Source: Joostella atrarenae (lineage in GTDB: Bacteria; Bacteroidota; Bacteroidia; Flavobacteriales; Flavobacteriaceae). From it: a stretch of DNA of 64,000 nucleotides. This document shows, one piece after another, positions 1 to 8,942 of this stretch. Location of the stretch: positions 310,001 through 374,000 of the forward strand of contig NZ_JAETXX010000001.1 of the NCBI RefSeq assembly GCF_021764745.1, read 5' to 3'. The position numbers and the translations under genes are program-made. The notes under the pieces were generated by a model. That model was not told the origin of the DNA and ran no database searches. It saw only the letters and a program-made list of their open reading frames with translations. The stretch's first letter is position 1. The number at the start of each line of letters is the position of its first letter.

Positions 1-332
1 GCAATAATTTGGTATGATTTAGGCCAAAATTCTGAAACCATTCCATTATCTGCATTCATTGTAAAATTATCTACTTCTTTTCTTCTTGCGGAAGTACCTT
101 GATCTCCAATAGAAACCATATCTCCTCTAACCATAATAGAAAGTGAGAGCTTTCTTCCCCAGTATGCCTCGGTTGCCATATTTCCTATGGCTCCATTTAC
201 TAAAGACTGAATATCATCTGGTGACTGTACGAATCCATCTGGAGAAAGTGTGCCTAGTGGCTCTTCCTCAAGATCTGAACAGCTAGCTAATACTAATGTC
301 ATTAGTAAAACTAAATATTTGAAATTTTTCAT
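1..332 (-). CDS. SusD/RagB-type glycan-binding lipoprotein, N-terminal part
   Basis: This is the first 110 codons of a gene that runs off the left edge of the window. The product starts MKNFKYLVLLMTLVLASC, a lipoprotein signal with the lipobox Cys at residue 18, followed by an acidic SDLEEEPLG stretch and FVQSPDDIQSLVNGAIG, typical of the start of SusD-like proteins. SusD proteins sit on the outer membrane and hand glycan fragments to the partner SusC pore. The gene starts 18 bases after the SusC stop codon, so the two form the usual susC-susD pair. The glycan ligand cannot be told from this fragment; the neighbouring kduI and kduD suggest a uronate polymer (inference). Confidence 0.85.
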   Translation of the reverse strand, partial: MKNFKYLVLLMTLVLASCSDLEEEPLGTLSPDGFVQSPDDIQSLVNGAIGNMATEAYWGRKLSLSIMVRGDMVSIGDQGTSARRKEVDNFTMNADNGMVSEFWPKSYQII

Positions 333-350
333 TTTATAAAGTTTTTAATA

Positions 351-3300
351 TTAGAATTTTAGATTTAAAGAAAGTGTCAGAGATCGTATATTAGGATAAC
401 TACCATAGTCAAACCCTTTATTTACGTTACCATTCTGACTCCCTTGGCTTCGGTAACTTGCCTCAGGATCTGTTCCAGGAAAATCGGTAAACGTTAGTAA
501 ATTCTGTCCGCTTATTCCGAATCTAATCCCTTGCATTCCTAATTTCTCTACCGCTCTAGCAGGTAAATTATACCCCAACGATAAGTTTTTAAGGCGTACA
601 TAACCACCATCATAAACAAACCTAGAAGTAACACGCTTTTCACGAACTGCCGCAGAAGGCACGTCTGTATCTGTGTTTGTAGGAGTCCAAGCATTTAGAA
701 CTTCCGTAGTGGCATTAGACTCCCCAGAAGCCAATTCTAATAAAGTATAACTAAATATATCTCCTCCAACTGCTGCTTGAAAAAAGATATTTAAATCGAA
801 GTCTTTATAGGTGAAGTTATTATTAAAACCTGCAGTCCAATCTTGATTTGGATCTCCTATAATTTTTCTATCATCTGTGTTAATAACACCATCTCCATTA
901 AGATCTGTAAAAAGTTCATCTCCAGCTCCACTTCCTTCATAACCTGCAATACCCGCTGGAAGCGTACCTCCCTGATTTACTCCTTGATATTCATATCCAT
1001 AAAAAACACCAACAGGCTCTCCTTCTCTTAACACATGAGTTTGGTTTTGTAAGAAAGATCCTGGAGAAGAATCTAAAAATATATCAGCTCCATCTATTAA
1101 TTTTGAAACTTCATTTTTATTCTTTGCCCAGTTAAATTCTGATGTCCATGTAAAATTATCCTTAATTATGTTCTTAGTAACTAAGCTAATTTCAATCCCT
1201 TTATTGTTGATCTCCCCAACATTTTTTAAGGCTGCTAATGTTAACAGTCCAAAATATTCTGGTGCTGAAGTATCCCCTAGAATAACATCTTTGGTATCTA
1301 TATTATAAAGGTCAATAGAACCACTTACTCTATTGTTTGCAAATCCAAAGTCTAATCCTAAATTAGTTTGATAAGAAGATTCCCATTTTAAATCTGGATT
1401 AGCTAACTGATCTGGAACTACAGCACTTGTAATTTCATCTCCTGGTGCCGAATAAATGGACTCATAAAATGCTAAAGATTGATATGGCTGAATAGATGGA
1501 TTCCCTGTAACACCATAACTAGCTCTAAGTTTTAAATTAGATAAAACCTCGCTGTCTTTAAGAAAACCTTCATTAGAAATTGTCCATCCAATTGCTCCGG
1601 ATGGAAATATTGCATATTTATTATTCTTAGCGAAATTTGACGAACCATCTCGTCTCACCGTAAAGGTTAATAAATATTTATCATCATGAGTAAAATTTAA
1701 CCTCCCATATTGAGAAACTATCTCGCTTTGAATATTTGCTGAAGTTGGTTTTTGAGCATTCGCTCCAGCTTCCAAATTATAATAAGAAATACTATTACTA
1801 ATAAGATCACGAGTTTCAGCTCCAAAAGATAGAGATTTCTCCTTCTGATAAGAATAACCAACTAATGCTGTGAAATTATTCTTTCCGAACTCTTTATTAT
1901 ATGTTAAGTAATTTTCGGAAAGTATGTTTGTTGATTTTGTTGTATTAAGACTTGCAATTCCTCCTGCTCCTCCTGCTGTAGAAAGTAAAGTAGAAGGTTT
2001 AAACACACCTCTCATACTATTTGTAGTACTATAACCAAAGGTCGTTTTAAATGACAATCCATTAATTATTTCATATTCAGCAAAGAAATTCGCTCGATAA
2101 TCATCTACAGTAGAATCATCTTGCGTTTCTCTGGCAATAGCAACAGGATTATCAAAAGCATCACCAACAGGATTCGTAGTATTATTTCCATTTTCATCTT
2201 GGATAGGGGTATCTGGTGCAAAACGATATGCTAAAGAAATAACATCTCCTTCTTGCGCTCCTCCAGATCCAGCTTGACTTGACACACCATCTTTATTTCC
2301 ACGATTTCCAAATCCACTAAAACCAAGTTTTAATTTATCTGTCATCTGAACGTCTATATTACTCAAGAAAGAAAAACGCTCATATCCAGAATTGATAACA
2401 ACACCTTCTTGATTAAAATAATTTCCTGATACATAATAATTAATTTTATCTGATCCTCCAGAAAATGACAATTGATTATTAGACACCCCTCCAGATCTAA
2501 ATATCTGATCTTGGTAATCTATATCTGCTGGTCCTTGAACATAACTAGGACTAATTGCTTGCCTAAACGCTCCGAATTGATCTGCATTTAATAAATCCAA
2601 TTGATTGGAAACATTCTGTACTGAATAGGAGGTATTTAATTCGATTTGCATCTTTCCGCTTCTACCTTTTTTGGTAGTTACCAAAATAACCCCTCCAGAA
2701 CCTCTGGAACCATAAATAGCAGTTGCAGAGGCATCTTTTAACACCTCAATCGATTTAATATCTGCTTGTTGCGGCATTTGTACTCCTACAAACCCATCTA
2801 CTACAATTAAAGCTGCACTACTTGCTCCAATAGATGTATTACCTCTAACACGCACAGAAATTGGCGCTCCAGGTTCACCTCCATTGTTAGATTGAACAAC
2901 AACCCCCGCAGCACGACCTTGTAAAGCTTGCTCTGCATTTAAAACAGGGAATGCGTCCAATTCTTCAGCTTTTACTGAAGAAACAGATCCTGTTATGTCA
3001 CTCTTCTTTTGTGTTCCATAACCTACCACCACAACTTCATCGAGCTGCGATACGTCTTCTTTTAAAATTACTTTTACTGTTGATTGATTACCAACCGTTA
3101 CCTTTTCTGTAGTAAAACCAATATAGCTAAATACTAATACAGCACTATTAGATGCTACATTGATTTCAAAATTACCATCGAAATCGGTTACTACTCCGGC
3201 ATTTACACCTTCAATAGTTACCGAAACCCCTGGCAACGGTTCTCCGCTCTCTGTTTGAACAATACCAGATACCACTTTCTGAAGTATCGGATTTTCAAAA

Positions 3301-3395
3301 TCTGAGCCTTTTACGAATAATGATAAGCAACAAAAAAGCCCTAATAAGAGCATTTTTTTACCTACCAAAACTTTAAATAAGCTTTGTTTTTTCAT
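351..3395 (-). CDS. SusC/RagA-type TonB-dependent outer-membrane transporter
   Basis: The 1014-residue product has an N-terminal signal region (about residues 1-30), a carboxypeptidase-regulatory-like beta-sandwich (SGIVQTESGEPLPGVSVTIEG, about 43-115), the LDEVVVVGYGTQKKSDITGS segment, the plug with [18 protein letters not shown], and a C-terminal beta-barrel ending in aromatic Phe (LSLNLKF). Length and order match complete SusC proteins, which import oligosaccharides with TonB energy. It pairs with the SusD gene just downstream. A perfect 22-bp palindrome lies about 57-78 bases upstream of its ATG, and a LacI-type gene is the next gene upstream, so repression by LacI is likely (inference). 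No damage is visible. Confidence 0.95.
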   Translation of the reverse strand: MKKQSLFKVLVGKKMLLLGLFCCLSLFVKGSDFENPILQKVVSGIVQTESGEPLPGVSVTIEGVNAGVVTDFDGNFEINVASNSAVLVFSYIGFTTEKVTVGNQSTVKVILKEDVSQLDEVVVVGYGTQKKSDITGSVSSVKAEELDAFPVLNAEQALQGRAAGVVVQSNNGGEPGAPISVRVRGNTSIGASSAALIVVDGFVGVQMPQQADIKSIEVLKDASATAIYGSRGSGGVILVTTKKGRSGKMQIELNTSYSVQNVSNQLDLLNADQFGAFRQAISPSYVQGPADIDYQDQIFRSGGVSNNQLSFSGGSDKINYYVSGNYFNQEGVVINSGYERFSFLSNIDVQMTDKLKLGFSGFGNRGNKDGVSSQAGSGGAQEGDVISLAYRFAPDTPIQDENGNNTTNPVGDAFDNPVAIARETQDDSTVDDYRANFFAEYEIINGLSFKTTFGYSTTNSMRGVFKPSTLLSTAGGAGGIASLNTTKSTNILSENYLTYNKEFGKNNFTALVGYSYQKEKSLSFGAETRDLISNSISYYNLEAGANAQKPTSANIQSEIVSQYGRLNFTHDDKYLLTFTVRRDGSSNFAKNNKYAIFPSGAIGWTISNEGFLKDSEVLSNLKLRASYGVTGNPSIQPYQSLAFYESIYSAPGDEITSAVVPDQLANPDLKWESSYQTNLGLDFGFANNRVSGSIDLYNIDTKDVILGDTSAPEYFGLLTLAALKNVGEINNKGIEISLVTKNIIKDNFTWTSEFNWAKNKNEVSKLIDGADIFLDSSPGSFLQNQTHVLREGEPVGVFYGYEYQGVNQGGTLPAGIAGYEGSGAGDELFTDLNGDGVINTDDRKIIGDPNQDWTAGFNNNFTYKDFDLNIFFQAAVGGDIFSYTLLELASGESNATTEVLNAWTPTNTDTDVPSAAVREKRVTSRFVYDGGYVRLKNLSLGYNLPARAVEKLGMQGIRFGISGQNLLTFTDFPGTDPEASYRSQGSQNGNVNKGFDYGSYPNIRSLTLSLNLKF

Positions 3396-3438
3396 GTCTG
3401 AGTTATGTATAATTGTTAGTTTATGTCCTACAATAATA

Positions 3439-3473
3439 CAAAATGAAAATTATCATACAATCGATTGTATGAT
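3439..3473 (-). promoter_or_regulatory. Putative LacI operator and -7 box in front of susC
   Basis: Bases 3452-3473 form a perfect 22-bp palindrome with CAATCGATTG at its centre. On the minus strand it is followed by TCATTTTG (3446-3439), one mismatch from the Bacteroidota -7 box TAnnTTTG. The same 13 bases, CAATCGATTGTAT, recur in front of kduI at 4846-4858 at about the same distance from a -7 box. A central CG in a palindrome is typical of LacI-family operators, and a LacI gene lies between the two sites. Binding is inferred. Confidence 0.7.
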
Positions 3474-3596
3474 TTTTTCGATAAAAAACATTCAAAAAAA
3501 TACGCATATACCAAAAAACAACTGTTATTATTGACAACCTCATAATTCAAAAGTTAATTCAACTTTTAAATCTTCAGAAACATACTGTATTTTCAA

Positions 3597-4619
3597 CTAA
3601 ACTCTTTTAGTAGAATCTCTTTTAATAAGAGTTGGGTTTAGTGTAATTGTCTTAGCTAAAACATCATCTCCTTCATCCTTTATACTGTCAATTAAAAGAT
3701 TACAGGCTATTTTACCGATATCGTAGCCAGACTGGTCTACCGTTGTTAAAGAAGGCTCAATGGCTTCAGATATTGGCTCATTACTGAAACCAACTACTGC
3801 TATATCATTTGGAATAGATTTTCCTACTGACTTTAAATATTTCATCGCACCGATGGCTGCCACATCATTAGCAGAAAAAATACCATCTAAATTTTTATTT
3901 TCACTCAAAAGCTTCTCTGCAGCTTCGTATCCATCCTTTTCATTTAAAGCGGAAGTATGCACTAGTTTAGAATTAAAAGGAATGTCATTCGCTTTTAAAG
4001 CTTCTTTATACCCTTTTAATCTTCCCTTATATATATTTAAAGATTTAGGACCAGCAATATGACCAATGTTTTTACAACCAACTTCAATTAAATGTGAAGT
4101 AGCCTCAAAAGAGGCTTTATAATCATCAATTAATACCTTACTGTTTTTCCCGCCAGGAATACATCTATCAAAAAAAACTAAAGGAATATTTCCTAATGAA
4201 AACCTATCTAGATGGTTGCTTTCTGAAGTTTCCATAGACACAGAAATTAACACTCCATCCACACGATTAGAAATTAGATTCCCAACAATTCTTTTTTCTC
4301 TTTCCAACTGCTCCATAGATTGTGCAATAACAACATTATAACCGTGTGTATATGCAGCTTCCTCAATACCAGCAATTGTAGATGAGAAAAAATGACGGGA
4401 AATTCTAGGTACAATTACTCCAATAGTATTAGACCTACTTTTTCTTAAGTTTGATGCTAAAAGATTTCTTTGATACCCAATTTCTTTTGCCTTTTTTAGA
4501 ACCTTTTCCTTAGTAGCTTTTGTAACTAAATTACTATTATTTAAAGCTCTTGAAACAGTGGAACTATCTATATTTAATAGCCTTGCTATTTCGTGTATCG
4601 TAGGCTTATTTTTCTTCAT
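3597..4619 (-). CDS. LacI-family transcriptional regulator
   Basis: The 340-residue product begins with a helix-turn-helix (PTIHEIARLLNIDSSTVSRALN, about residues 6-27) and a hinge helix (LASNLRKSRSNTIG), followed by a periplasmic-binding-protein-like sensor domain (GVIVPRISRHFF to the C-terminus, with GIFSANDVAAIGAMKYL). Length is normal for the family. These proteins are usually repressors released by a sugar or sugar-acid ligand. The gene lies between susC (same strand, downstream) and the divergent kduI operon, and matching palindromes occur at both promoters, so it most likely controls both. The ligand may be a uronate breakdown product such as KDG, but this is inference. Confidence 0.95.
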   Translation of the reverse strand: MKKNKPTIHEIARLLNIDSSTVSRALNNSNLVTKATKEKVLKKAKEIGYQRNLLASNLRKSRSNTIGVIVPRISRHFFSSTIAGIEEAAYTHGYNVVIAQSMEQLEREKRIVGNLISNRVDGVLISVSMETSESNHLDRFSLGNIPLVFFDRCIPGGKNSKVLIDDYKASFEATSHLIEVGCKNIGHIAGPKSLNIYKGRLKGYKEALKANDIPFNSKLVHTSALNEKDGYEAAEKLLSENKNLDGIFSANDVAAIGAMKYLKSVGKSIPNDIAVVGFSNEPISEAIEPSLTTVDQSGYDIGKIACNLLIDSIKDEGDDVLAKTITLNPTLIKRDSTKRV

Positions 4620-4842
4620 CTATTTAAAAATTTATAAACTCATAAGTCAACAATAATAACAAGAGCTCGACAGATCTTGAAAGTACAGTCACCTTTTTTT
4701 ATGATTCAAAAGCAAAATATGTTTAACAACACAAATTAAAGCGAATTTCATATAAATCAGAGAATTTAATTGACAAAAATGAAAAAAACATCGGTTTTAG
4801 GATAAAATTAAGAATTCAGTATCACAAACTTATGTCATTTAA

Positions 4843-4873
4843 TTGCAATCGATTGTATATTTTTTTATATTTG
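4843..4873 (+). promoter_or_regulatory. kduI promoter with LacI-type operator in its spacer
   Basis: A TTG (4843-4845), 20 bases, and TATATTTG (4866-4873) match the Bacteroidota promoter consensus TTG-N17-23-TAnnTTTG. The operator-like CAATCGATTGTAT (4846-4858) occupies the spacer between the two boxes, so a bound repressor would block RNA polymerase directly. The same 13 bases lie in front of susC. The rest of the 293-base gap from 4620 to 4912 shows no gene. Confidence 0.75.
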
Positions 4874-4912
4874 TTTTTATACGTTAAGAAATAAATTATA
4901 AAAAATTGAATA

Positions 4913-5746
4913 ATGATTTATAGCAAAAGATATGCTTCTAGTCCTAATGAAGTTAAGCAGATGGACACCACGCAATTAAGAGATACTTTCTTAATTAACG
5001 ATCTAATGAAGGAGAATGAGATTAGTTTAACATATTCTCACTATGACAGATATATAGCAGGATCAGCAGTTCCTAAAAAAGAATTGAAATTAGAAACTGT
5101 AGATTTATTAAAGTCTGAATATTTTCTTGAAAGAAGAGAATTAGGAATTATAAATGTTGGAGAAAAGGGAGAGGTTTCTGTAGATGGTGAAGTATACACG
5201 CTAGAACATAAAGAAGCTTTATATGTAGGTAGAGGAAAGAAAGATGTTGTGTTTAAAAGTAGCGATGCTAACAATCCCGCTAAATTCTATTTCAATTCTG
5301 CACCTGCACATAAAGAGCTACCAACTAAAAAGGTTGGAATGCAAGAAGCTAATAAATTAGAATTAGGTTCTTTAGAAACTGCAAATCACCGTACTGTTAA
5401 CCAATTGATAATTGGAGGTATTGTAGAAACTTGCCAGTTACAAATGGGGCTTACAGAACTTAAACCTGGAAGCGTTTGGAACACTATGCCAGCACACGTT
5501 CACGATAGAAGAATGGAGGTTTACTTTTATTTAGATATTCCTGAAGAACAAGCTGTTTGTCATTTCATGGGTGAGCCACAAGAAACTAGACACGTATGGA
5601 TGCACAACCATCAAGCAATAATTTCACCGCCTTGGTCTATCCACTCTGGTTCTGGAACTTCAAATTACAGCTTTATTTGGGGTATGGCCGGAGAAAATTT
5701 AGATTATGCTGATATGGATGTTGCAAAAATTAAAGAATTAAGATAG
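4913..5746 (+). CDS. kduI: 5-dehydro-4-deoxy-D-glucuronate isomerase
   Basis: KduI converts 5-keto-4-deoxyuronate, the product of unsaturated uronates released by polysaccharide lyases, to 3-deoxy-D-glycero-2,5-hexodiulosonate in the cytoplasm. The 277 residues match the family length (278 in E. coli). The cupin zinc site is visible as H195, H197 and E202 in [16 protein letters not shown], and H244 in PPWSIHSG. It is the first gene of an operon with kduD, whose ATG directly follows the kduI stop codon. A promoter with a LacI-type operator precedes it. It indicates use of pectin or another uronic-acid polymer. Confidence 0.97.
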   Translation: MIYSKRYASSPNEVKQMDTTQLRDTFLINDLMKENEISLTYSHYDRYIAGSAVPKKELKLETVDLLKSEYFLERRELGIINVGEKGEVSVDGEVYTLEHKEALYVGRGKKDVVFKSSDANNPAKFYFNSAPAHKELPTKKVGMQEANKLELGSLETANHRTVNQLIIGGIVETCQLQMGLTELKPGSVWNTMPAHVHDRRMEVYFYLDIPEEQAVCHFMGEPQETRHVWMHNHQAIISPPWSIHSGSGTSNYSFIWGMAGENLDYADMDVAKIKELR

Positions 5747-6541
5747 ATGAGCTTATCGTTATTTAACTTAGAAGGAAAAGTTGCATTAATAACTGGTGCT
5801 ACCCACGGATTGGGTATGGCAATGGCAATGCAGCTTGGAAAAGCAGGAGCTACTATTGTTATAAATGGTAACTCTTCACAGCAAAAAATAGATGATGCTA
5901 TTAAAGAGTATCAAAACGAGAAAATAAAAGTTTTTGGTTATAAATTTGACGTTACAAATGAAGCCGATGTAACTAAAGCAATCTCTTCCATTGAAAAAGA
6001 AGTGGGCGCTATTGATATCCTTGTGAACAATGCGGGTATTATTAAGAGAATCCCATTAGAAACAATGGAAGTAGAGGATTTTAGAGAGGTTATCGATGTA
6101 GATCTTGTTGCCCCTTTTATTGTATCGAAACATGTTGTAAAAGGAATGATAGAGAGAAAAAGCGGTAAAATTATCAATATCTGCTCTATGATGACAGAGC
6201 TTGGTAGAAACACTGTTGGTGCCTATGCAGCTGCCAAAGGAGGTTTAAAAATGCTGACTAAAAACATGGCTACAGAATGGGCTAAACATAACATCCAAGT
6301 TAATGGGATTGGACCTGGTTATTTTGCAACTTCGCAAACGGCTCCGATTCGTGTTGATGGACATCCGTTTAATGATTTTATAATCAATAGAACTCCTGCT
6401 GCAAAATGGGGAGCTCCAGAAGATCTTGGTGGAGCAGCTATATTTTTAGCGTCTCAGGCTAGTAATTTTGTAAACGGACACATTTTATATGTTGATGGTG
6501 GAATTTTAGCTACAATAGGAAAACCTGCTAACGAAAACTAA
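5747..6541 (+). CDS. kduD: 2-dehydro-3-deoxy-D-gluconate 5-dehydrogenase (SDR family)
   Basis: This short-chain dehydrogenase has the nucleotide-binding TGATHGLGMAMA (about residues 17-28), NNAGI, and the catalytic pair Y160 and K164 in GAYAAAKGG. KduD reduces the KduI product to 2-keto-3-deoxygluconate (KDG) with NAD(P)H. The direct coupling to kduI, with no gap between stop and start codons, is the main reason to call it KduD rather than a general gluconate 5-dehydrogenase. At 264 residues it is slightly longer than E. coli KduD (253). KDG kinase and aldolase, needed next, are not in the window. Confidence 0.93.
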   Translation: MSLSLFNLEGKVALITGATHGLGMAMAMQLGKAGATIVINGNSSQQKIDDAIKEYQNEKIKVFGYKFDVTNEADVTKAISSIEKEVGAIDILVNNAGIIKRIPLETMEVEDFREVIDVDLVAPFIVSKHVVKGMIERKSGKIINICSMMTELGRNTVGAYAAAKGGLKMLTKNMATEWAKHNIQVNGIGPGYFATSQTAPIRVDGHPFNDFIINRTPAAKWGAPEDLGGAAIFLASQASNFVNGHILYVDGGILATIGKPANEN

Positions 6542-6548
6542 ACCAACC

Positions 6549-7721
6549 ATGAAAACTTTAATATATTCCCTTACTATATTAGCAGTCATTCTTTCTTCAT
6601 GCAGTGAAGAGCAAAACATAATTACTGTAGAAAATAAGCTTGCTATCAACAGAACGAACGAAACTGTCGAGGTAAGACTTAGCGATTTGAAGCAAAATGC
6701 TACCAACGGAGTTAATAACTGGAGAATTCGTGATATTGAAGAAGGTAAAGAAGTTACTTCTCAATTAATAGACGAAGATAATGATGGTAAATGGGATCTA
6801 ATTATATTCCAGCCTTCAATAGAAGCTTCTTCAAAAAAGGAGTTTCAGATTTACCCAGTAACAGAAGAAGTAAGTAAAGATACTACCTCGTTTTGCTATT
6901 CTCGTTTTGTGCCAGAACGTACAGATGATTATGCATGGGAAAATAATAAAGTTGCATTTAGAACTTACGGTCCTGTTGCTCAAAAAATGGTAGAAGATAG
7001 CGTTCCTGGAGGTACACTTTCTAGCGGAATGGACGCTTGGCTTAAGCGTGTTGACTACCCTATCATTAACAAATGGTATAAAAAGACCGTTACTGGCAAA
7101 GGGTCTTACCATAAAGACACTGGTGAAGGTTTAGATAATTTCCATGTTGGAAAAAGTCGTGGGATTGGTGGAATAGCTAAAAAAGTAGATACCACTTACT
7201 ACCTTTCTAAAAATTTCTCTTCTTGGAAAACGATTACCAATGGCCCAATTAGAACAAGTTTTGTTTTAACTTATATAGATTGGGACGCAGACGGAAATGT
7301 TATTTCAGAAGAAAAGCATATTTCTCTAGATTATGGTCAAAATCTATCAAGATTTGAACTCCACATTGATGGTGTAAACTCTATTTCAACAGGAATTACA
7401 CTTCATCAACAGAAGGGAGTTACGAATACCAATAAAGAAGAGGGATGGATGAGCTATTGGGAACCACATGAAGATTCAGAATTGGGTCTTGGTGTTGTTA
7501 CTGATAGAGATAATATTATCGAGTTTGAAAAATATATCACCCCTAAAAAAGACGAAAGCAATCTTTATGCTGAGTTAAATCTTAAGCAAGGAAAAGTTGT
7601 TTATTATGCTGGCTTTGGATGGAAAAAGAGCAAACAATTTGAAAATCAAAAAGAATGGGAAGCCTATCTTTCTGACTTTTCTAAAAAACTTCAGAGTCCA
7701 TTATTAGTTTCTTTGAATTAA
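6549..7721 (+). CDS. DUF4861 family lipoprotein
   Basis: The 390-residue product starts with a lipoprotein signal (MKTLIYSLTILAVILSSC, Cys 18) and should face the periplasm or cell surface. The body matches, from memory of the family, DUF4861, a beta-rich domain of unknown function often found near kduI/kduD and glycoside hydrolases of pectin-type loci. Visible features are repeated acidic DxDxDG-like stretches (DEDNDGKWDLIIFQP, DWDADGNVIS) and a YGPVAQKM segment. It starts 7 bases after the kduD stop codon, so it is the third gene of that operon. A role in handling uronate oligosaccharides is inferred from position; no catalytic residues can be named. Confidence 0.8.
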   Translation: MKTLIYSLTILAVILSSCSEEQNIITVENKLAINRTNETVEVRLSDLKQNATNGVNNWRIRDIEEGKEVTSQLIDEDNDGKWDLIIFQPSIEASSKKEFQIYPVTEEVSKDTTSFCYSRFVPERTDDYAWENNKVAFRTYGPVAQKMVEDSVPGGTLSSGMDAWLKRVDYPIINKWYKKTVTGKGSYHKDTGEGLDNFHVGKSRGIGGIAKKVDTTYYLSKNFSSWKTITNGPIRTSFVLTYIDWDADGNVISEEKHISLDYGQNLSRFELHIDGVNSISTGITLHQQKGVTNTNKEEGWMSYWEPHEDSELGLGVVTDRDNIIEFEKYITPKKDESNLYAELNLKQGKVVYYAGFGWKKSKQFENQKEWEAYLSDFSKKLQSPLLVSLN

Positions 7722-7750
7722 GAAAAGCTAGTTAAATATATAAATTGAAC

Positions 7751-7779
7751 AAAAAACTTGGGCAGTGCCCAAGTTTTTT
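7751..7779. terminator. Bidirectional intrinsic terminator
   Basis: A perfect 13-bp stem (AAAAAACTTGGGC paired with GCCCAAGTTTTTT) with a 3-base loop lies between the converging DUF4861 and luciferase-like genes. A-runs and T-runs on both sides let it end transcription from either strand. Confidence 0.9.
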
Positions 7780-7849
7780 GTGTTATAAAACCCACAGCTA
7801 AAGAAAAGTGGATCAGCAATAATACTTCCTGAAGGATAAAGGAATAACA

Positions 7850-8860
7850 TTAGTTACCTTTAAAAACTTCGCTTAATATCTCATATGATTTCAAACGCGC
7901 CTGATGGTCATAAATATGAGAAACAGCTATAATTTCTTTCACTCCTGTACTCTCTACAAACTTAGAAAGCTCCGTATTGATTGTATCTTTAGAGCCAATA
8001 AATGTAAAATACATCATATTTTTTATGATCGCTTCTTGCTCCATTGTCCAAACACCTTCCATAGAATCAATAGGCGCTGGTAATGGTCTACGCGTATTGG
8101 TAATTATTCCCATTGCAAATTGATACAAACTTGTAGCCAAACGCTCTGCTTCTTCATCTGTTTCTGCAGCAATAACATTTACACAAGCCATAGGATATGG
8201 TGTTTTATTTTCTTCAGAAGCCTTAAAACCTTCTGCATATAAATCGAGTGCATTAAATAGTTGTGCAGGTGCAAAGTGACTCGCAAACGCATAAGGAAGT
8301 CCTTTTTCAGCAGCTAATTGCGCACTAAAAGTACTCGACCCTAATAAATAAATAGGAATATCTAACCCTTCTCCAGGAATGGCACGCACTTTAGAATGCT
8401 GATTTTCTGAAGAGAAAAACTGTTGCAATTCTTCAATATCCTTAGGGAAATCTTGAACACTCTCTTGCTTTCCTCGTCTTAGCGCTTGGGCAGTAAGCTG
8501 ATCTGTTCCTGGCGCTCTTCCTAAGCCCAAATCTATTCTATTAGGATATAAAGTTGCCAATGTTCCAAACTGCTCAGCAACAATAAGCGGCGCATGATTT
8601 GGTAACATTACCCCACCAGAACCAATCCGTATCGAAGAAGTTCCTTGAGCCAAATATCCTAATAAAACCACCGTAGCTGAACTTACAAGGCTTTCCATAT
8701 TATGATGCTCGGAAACCCAAAATCTATGATAGCCATATTTTTCGGTATGCTGTGCTAAATCTAAACTATTTTCCATTGCTTGAATAGGAGTATTCCCTTG
8801 AGCAACGGGAACTAAATCGAGTACAGAAAATTTTGTGTCTTGTAATATATTTTTAGTCAT
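7850..8860 (-). CDS. LLM-class flavin-dependent oxidoreductase (luciferase-like)
   Basis: The 336-residue product has the bacterial-luciferase-like fold signature: [11 protein letters not shown] at the N-terminus, [28 protein letters not shown] and [13 protein letters not shown]. These are shared with the MsnO8/YhbW subgroup of FMN-dependent monooxygenases. The substrate is unknown. It stands alone, converging on the kdu operon across a strong terminator and following the metalloprotease gene on the same strand after an 82-base gap. Family call is firm; function is not. Confidence 0.9.
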   Translation of the reverse strand: MTKNILQDTKFSVLDLVPVAQGNTPIQAMENSLDLAQHTEKYGYHRFWVSEHHNMESLVSSATVVLLGYLAQGTSSIRIGSGGVMLPNHAPLIVAEQFGTLATLYPNRIDLGLGRAPGTDQLTAQALRRGKQESVQDFPKDIEELQQFFSSENQHSKVRAIPGEGLDIPIYLLGSSTFSAQLAAEKGLPYAFASHFAPAQLFNALDLYAEGFKASEENKTPYPMACVNVIAAETDEEAERLATSLYQFAMGIITNTRRPLPAPIDSMEGVWTMEQEAIIKNMMYFTFIGSKDTINTELSKFVESTGVKEIIAVSHIYDHQARLKSYEILSEVFKGN

Positions 8861-8942
8861 TTAATAATCAATTTTTTATTTCAAAGCGTATTATAAATGG
8901 TCGATAAATCTATTATTACTTACAAATAACACCTTACATTCC

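Noticed and set aside
3549-3567. AAAAGTT/AACTTTT hairpin as a terminator of the LacI gene
   Set aside because: Only seven AT-rich pairs and no T-run on the minus strand; expected by chance in such AT-rich DNA.
3760-4062. A 100-codon open frame opposite the LacI gene
   Set aside because: Shadow of the real gene on the other strand; no recognisable features.
4646-4665. CAACAATAATAACAAG, similar to the complement of bases near 3525
   Set aside because: Low-complexity similarity with gaps; not convincing as a regulatory repeat.
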